Source: Marisa cornuarietis
Lineage: Eukaryota > Mollusca > Gastropoda > Architaenioglossa > Ampullariidae
Assembly: GCA_004794655.1 (NCBI GenBank)
Contig: SMMW01000554.1
Coordinates: forward strand, 10,178,501-10,242,500
Length of the DNA: 64,000 nucleotides
Direction of reading: 5' to 3'
The first letter of the stretch is position 1, and each line of letters starts with the position of its first letter. The translations under genes were made by a program, and so were the position numbers. Of the stretch, positions 59,170-64,000 are shown in pieces. The notes beneath the pieces were generated by a model that was not told where the DNA came from, made no database searches, and saw nothing but the letters and a program-made list of their open reading frames with translations.

Positions 59170-62100
59170 CCGGCAGTCACTGGCGGTACCTAAATCCGTC
59201 ACACTGATCGTGTACATACAGATACATACACGCATTGTTCTCTAACGCATTCTACTTTTTACCAATGCATACATCTCTGCTCTATGTCAGAATGTATTCA
59301 GCGCATTCTTAGCCTCCTGCTGTACATCACGACAAATCAGCCAGTATTCATGACGGATACTTAAGTCCGACTTTCTCTGCTTGAGAAATGTTTACGCTCC
59401 ACGAGTTTCTCTTGTGAAGGAGAACGAAAAATATGACGTAAAGCCCAAAATAAGCTGTTGCTCAATACAGATACGAACTACAATACTAGCGACTTTCTCA
59501 TAGTGACACGAAAACAATCTCAAAATGAAAAAGACTGTCAAAGTACGATGACAGAAACGAAAAACCACAGTTGTGCTCGAGTGATTAAGCGTTTTCATTC
59601 ACCCTCTTCAGTGACAGTGACGGTAGCTTCAACACTGTCAGACCGGCGATGAAACATCTCCACACGACCAGTTCGATAGACGAATCTGTTGCAAGATATG
59701 TTAGCAAAACTGTTTAAGGAAGCTTGGATGTTAGCAACAAGACACTTGTCTCTTTGCCTCTCATACCTCTATCTCTCGTGGAGTATCACTCTTATTTAAC
59801 AATAATTTAAAATTTTCTACCAGAACAGTTCATAAAGAACCAGGGAGAAATTATGCCAGGGATGTGTTTAAAACGCTAAACAAAAAGTTCCTAGTTTGTA
59901 GCGTATATGAGCCAAACAGACAAAATGATAGTTTCGTTGGAAAGTATTAAGCAAATAGGAGTGGAAAATATTATTATAGGGCTGACTGAAACGTTCTGTT
60001 AAATTTCCAGATGGATTGTCCAGTTATAAACGCAATAATGATAGCAAAGACAAGAATAGGATAATATTCAGTCAGAACTTTAGCAGACATCTCTGAAGCG
60101 CAGCGATATACTTGCAAAAAAAAAAAACTTTCAGCAAAATAGATTAACTCCTTTTTTAGGACAGATATTATCGCATTCACTGATGGCAGTTAGCCATGAT
60201 TTTCTTTTTTCTTTTTTTTCCGGACGCATGCTGCTAGCTGTAAAGTTGTGTGTTGCACGACGTGTGAGAAGAATACAGTCAAAAGGTTATGATGAAGATG
60301 GTGAACCAGCCCTTTTCCCAGTTATTGACCTTTTGTAGAGAGACAGGCAGACCTTAAAGATATCTGCAAAAAAACCGCAAACCATTAAGGTTGGCCTTTT
60401 AAAAACAGAGAAGCACCTTTTTAAATGGCAGGGGGGAGATATCGCGGGAAACAGCGCGTTTATCGGTGAACATAGCATGCTGGAGAAATCAGGACAGTTG
60501 AGTCATCAGGAACTGACGGATGATGAGTGACAGATAAAATCCGTGTGTTAGCAAGCAGATGCAGCGTGACAAAGATCTGTCAGCGTTTCCTGCCTGTCTG
60601 TCTCTCTGTTTGCCTTATAGAGTTTAAAAATGAACGAATAAATGGAAGAGTACCAATAGAAAAGAAAGATGAATGAATCAGTTATTTTGTTCCTCTGTGC
60701 TTCACAAGAGAATATAGATAGAGATGAACGAACAAAGATGTGGAAAACGCTCCTGATTATGCCATATGACGATAACTGCAGCTCCCCTTGAAGTGATAAA
60801 GTGCAATATGATTAAGGGGACATGTACTCTCGACTGCAGGAATTTACGGGATTCTGACAAATCGCGACCTTTTCGAAAAGAAAAATTATTTTCCGTATAG
60901 TAATGAAATCAGTGTTTTTCAGAACAGCTAGACAACTCCGGGAAAGGCAACATGCTAGGCATATACACATTCTGTTGTTTAGCAGCTATAAGTTTTTTCA
61001 TCTCTCGATTTTACTGACGATCCGATGAAAATTTTCTGACTTTGTCAGACCTTGCCAAGCCTGCTTAGGACGGCAACGAAGTCCCTACCAAGAGATGCTG
61101 AAAACACGGACAGTCTCGTGTAATCTGTTGAGAGATGGATAAGTCTGTTAGATATACATCACAACGATCTGCGAACTGTCTCTCATGTGTGCTCACTGAC
61201 ATTGCGGACACCCAGTGTTGCTGCCTGGAGTTTTCTAACAGAGTTTTAGAAAGTTGCAGTCTGATTTGAGGTGTCTACAGCAAGCCAGTCCATGGAGACA
61301 AAGCACCGTTTGTTGGGAACCAAATGGCATCTCACATAATATCAGAAACCGGAGCAAGCCAAGAGCTGTAGCCCAATTCCAGGCTAGGCTCAGGAGAGCA
61401 TGTGCACTCTGCTTTAATTTTTTTCCCACCAGTATTTTCCACGTCTCTTAATTAGATGGTGGAGGTGATGGAAGGAGGGGAGATTTCCTCAACTATTTTT
61501 CTCTTGAGCCATACTTTACTGAGGCTTATTGTTAATTGCCATGTCTTCCACAACGGAAAAAAACTGTCAACCTAAAGTTTTATTTTTGCTTTTGCAGCTT
61601 AACTTGTATTAAACTCGAGCAAACGAGAACCTCGTCATTAATGCAGCTCAGCCAGGAATAGATTTAAAATATACTGGCTGTTTGAAATGAATACTAATAT
61701 CTCCTTTAAGTGGCTACCAATCAACAGTGTCTGTAGTATTCAGCACATTAGTTTCTTCTGTTGTTTTCTCGAGAAACATGCACACTTCTTCAGTTTATCT
61801 TCTGAAGAGTTTATTTCTAAAATATGTATGCTTCACGTGTTAATTTTGTGACGAAGTAATGAAATTTAGGAAATTAGAGATAGTGAAAAAAATACAGAGA
61901 GCTCACGATTAACACGCGGCAGGCATTCCAGACGGACCGCATGTACTTTTAAAATTTGCGTTATATGACCATATAAAGGTCAACTGAATCTCAAATATAT
62001 TCATTTTCCAAGTGTTTTTTTCTGTCGGATGTCGATTCCCGCAGTCATATTAAGCGAGCACTTTCAAATTGTGGGTTAGGGTTATCTACGTATTCAACGA

Positions 62101-62347
62101 TATAGACTGCCAACCCTGCTGTGAATCATTGTAACACAGCTTCATCTCTTGCATCTTTGCCTATGTTGATATTTATCGCAAGTACAGGGAAAATGAACAC
62201 TAAAGTCTTCTTTGAGGGCTGAACAAGATTAGAGGACGAAATCAGACAACGATTACAATTGGACCTTCACTCCTTCCTAGACCATTTTCCCTCGTCAGCT
62301 TGACTTCAGTGCTCTTGAAAAGCTAGAAATCGCCAAGGGACACTACA

Positions 62348-62383
<36 letters not shown>

Positions 62384-64000
62384 AAAAAAGAAAAAAACCC
62401 ACGGTATTCTCCACCACCTGAAGGCAGCAAAGAATTGACACAAAGTAATAAATTAAAGCTCACGTGCGTTTATTGTTATTGTTGTTTTACAACTGTAGGA
62501 GTTTTTTTTCATATGGGCGTACGTTGCGAGTGGCCTGTGCATAAATTTTATAGGACGCGGTAGACAGAAAAACGCTATAATCTTAAAAATTTCGGCACCT
62601 GGGTATGTTTTGCTTAAAGAAAAATCTATTTTTGCAAAGGGCATTTGAAGATGTGAGAGAGACAGCTTTGTTTCCTAAGCCAGGGGTCTACGCTTGCATA
62701 TGGCACATCATAAACAAAGTTAACAGCCTTTTTTGTTTTGTTCATAAAAGAAAGGTGGGGATATTACAGAGCACATTACGTTCGGCCACGAACCTGGCTT
62801 CGCTCACGTAGAGGTCGCTAGAGGTAAAATGTTGAGAAATATCCAGAAACGGTGCAACCAGTGCGCCATCCTATATACAGAGTCAGTGTGCTTCTCTTTC
62901 CCTGTTTACTTCCCTCTCCATTTCCATTTTTTGACACTAGGGTCACATTCAGACAGCTTGCGTCGACGATCGTGGTCCACTATTTTCGGTTGCAGCACCT
63001 TAACTTTTACAATATCTTTTGTATGAGAAATACTACAACGGGGCAGGGCACTGAGTGATCTGCAGCATGTGATGTCTTTAATCTGTCACGGAATCGTACA
63101 AAAAATTATCTGACTTTAACTTGTTTTATTCACCGTTTATCTGTAAATCATGAAACACTGCTCTATTCCTCGTGTTACTACATTGCAAGAAAGATGGCAG
63201 CTTTGTTATCTGTTATTGTATGCAAAGTAAATCAACAAGGGAGGAAAAGATAACAATTTTGAGAAGAAATACCTACAAGGTACAATAGATGTCGTGTTTT
63301 CGCCCGCTGCTCTATCTTTTCTAGCCTCAGGTGCAGAGGGAAGATAAAAAAAGCTTATAAATACACGGCTTGTTTGACATGCAAGTTCTGCTGCTATTTA
63401 GTTGCATCTGATAACTCCCTTACTTAAGTTACAGTTTTCCCTACTCTTTCCCTAACGCAGGTCCACAGGCAGAATTTCCTACAATCCACAGAAATTGCAG
63501 GGTTATCACCTTGCTAGGATATTTCCAAGGGGCCATGAGAGGATGTGTGGTGCGCCACAGCTGTCATACATTCAATTATATTTTAGTATCGGAACTAATC
63601 TAGATAAAGGCGGCCTCCTGTTAGACATCCCTCACACAACCCTCGACGACGAAAATGACGGTTGCAGCAGTCACAATACTACAGCGACAAATCCGGTTTC
63701 CAAGAAAAAAAGTTTGCTTGCCGAGAAGGCGAGAAGGGCACCACCTGTTAGCACGCTCGCATCTCTCCCAGAATACACATATATAGATAAGTGTTCTATA
63801 TTTATTTCTGTTTTAAAGCACATGTTCGTAGCCTTACAACTGGCAAGACAACGCGAGGAGAAATAGTAGTGACAGAATGTTTTACAAGCTGACGACGAGA
63901 TGTAGTTGTACTACCAGTTACGCCCTTACAATGATAAGGAAATCACAAGGCCCTCCTCCCAACTCACCAGACGAGTTTAGACATATGGATACAAGGTCGA
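59170..64000. other. Right end of the window, no recognisable gene
   Basis: No frame shows a family signature or plausible chained splice sites. The longest, 123 codons at 63495-63866, has mixed low-similarity content. A (GAAA)n run lies at 62347-62395. Confidence 0.5.
62347..62395. repeat. (GAAA)n microsatellite
   Basis: About 10 GAAA units passing into an A-rich run. Confidence 0.95.

Noticed and set aside
63495..63866. 123-codon open frame near the right edge
   Set aside because: Composition is unremarkable, and no motif, splice context or neighbour supports it.

Overview
This is animal nuclear DNA, most likely from a gastropod or other mollusc. The genes carry GT-AG introns, the homeobox gene is a clear metazoan HHEX, and intergenic and intronic space is full of dinucleotide microsatellites, minisatellites, tRNA-derived SINEs and L2/CR1-type LINE fragments with (ATT)n tails. 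The mollusc assignment is inference from repeat style; no species marker was found.

Region by region: 1-11.5 kb is repeat-rich intergenic DNA. It holds a decayed non-LTR retrotransposon on the minus strand (about 2.7-4.86 kb) interrupted by a SINE with a perfect 11-bp target-site duplication, two minisatellites of about 34-bp and 32-bp units (8.6-9.0 and 9.3-9.8 kb), and a CpG-rich block upstream of HHEX. From 11,532 to 32,090 on the plus strand lies a complete four-exon HHEX gene (359 residues assembled by hand). Its first intron is 18.8 kb and contains only repeats as far as I can read. From 32.1 to 39.2 kb I see HHEX 3' flank and repeats.

From 57,992 down to 50,051 on the minus strand I assembled 13 phase-consistent exons encoding a 602-residue patatin-like phospholipase. 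It has an N-myristoylation-type start, the glycine-rich oxyanion loop, a GSSAG nucleophile elbow and the DGG of the Ser-Asp dyad. A pair of EF-hand loops is inserted inside the patatin domain, between the KTLG strand and the C-terminal RTVxIxT...TTDF segment. This is the most interesting object in the window.

Downstream on the same strand (42,538-39,391) is a second set of homologues of the last four exons (J', K', L', M'), with good splice sites and matching phases, and a possible terminal exon followed by AATAAA. The set is diverged, at roughly 40-55% amino-acid identity over most of its length. No second catalytic half is visible, so the exons may be an alternative 3' cassette of the phospholipase gene or the surviving tail of an old paralogue. 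A third piece, a copy of exon F at 46,308-46,438, is much more similar at the DNA level but carries stop codons and a lost acceptor.

The 5' flank of the phospholipase holds a 781-bp DNA transposon remnant with terminal inverted repeats and TA duplications (58,385-59,165). I recognise no gene from 59.2 to 64.0 kb. All exon joins are hand-made from sequence and have no transcript support.
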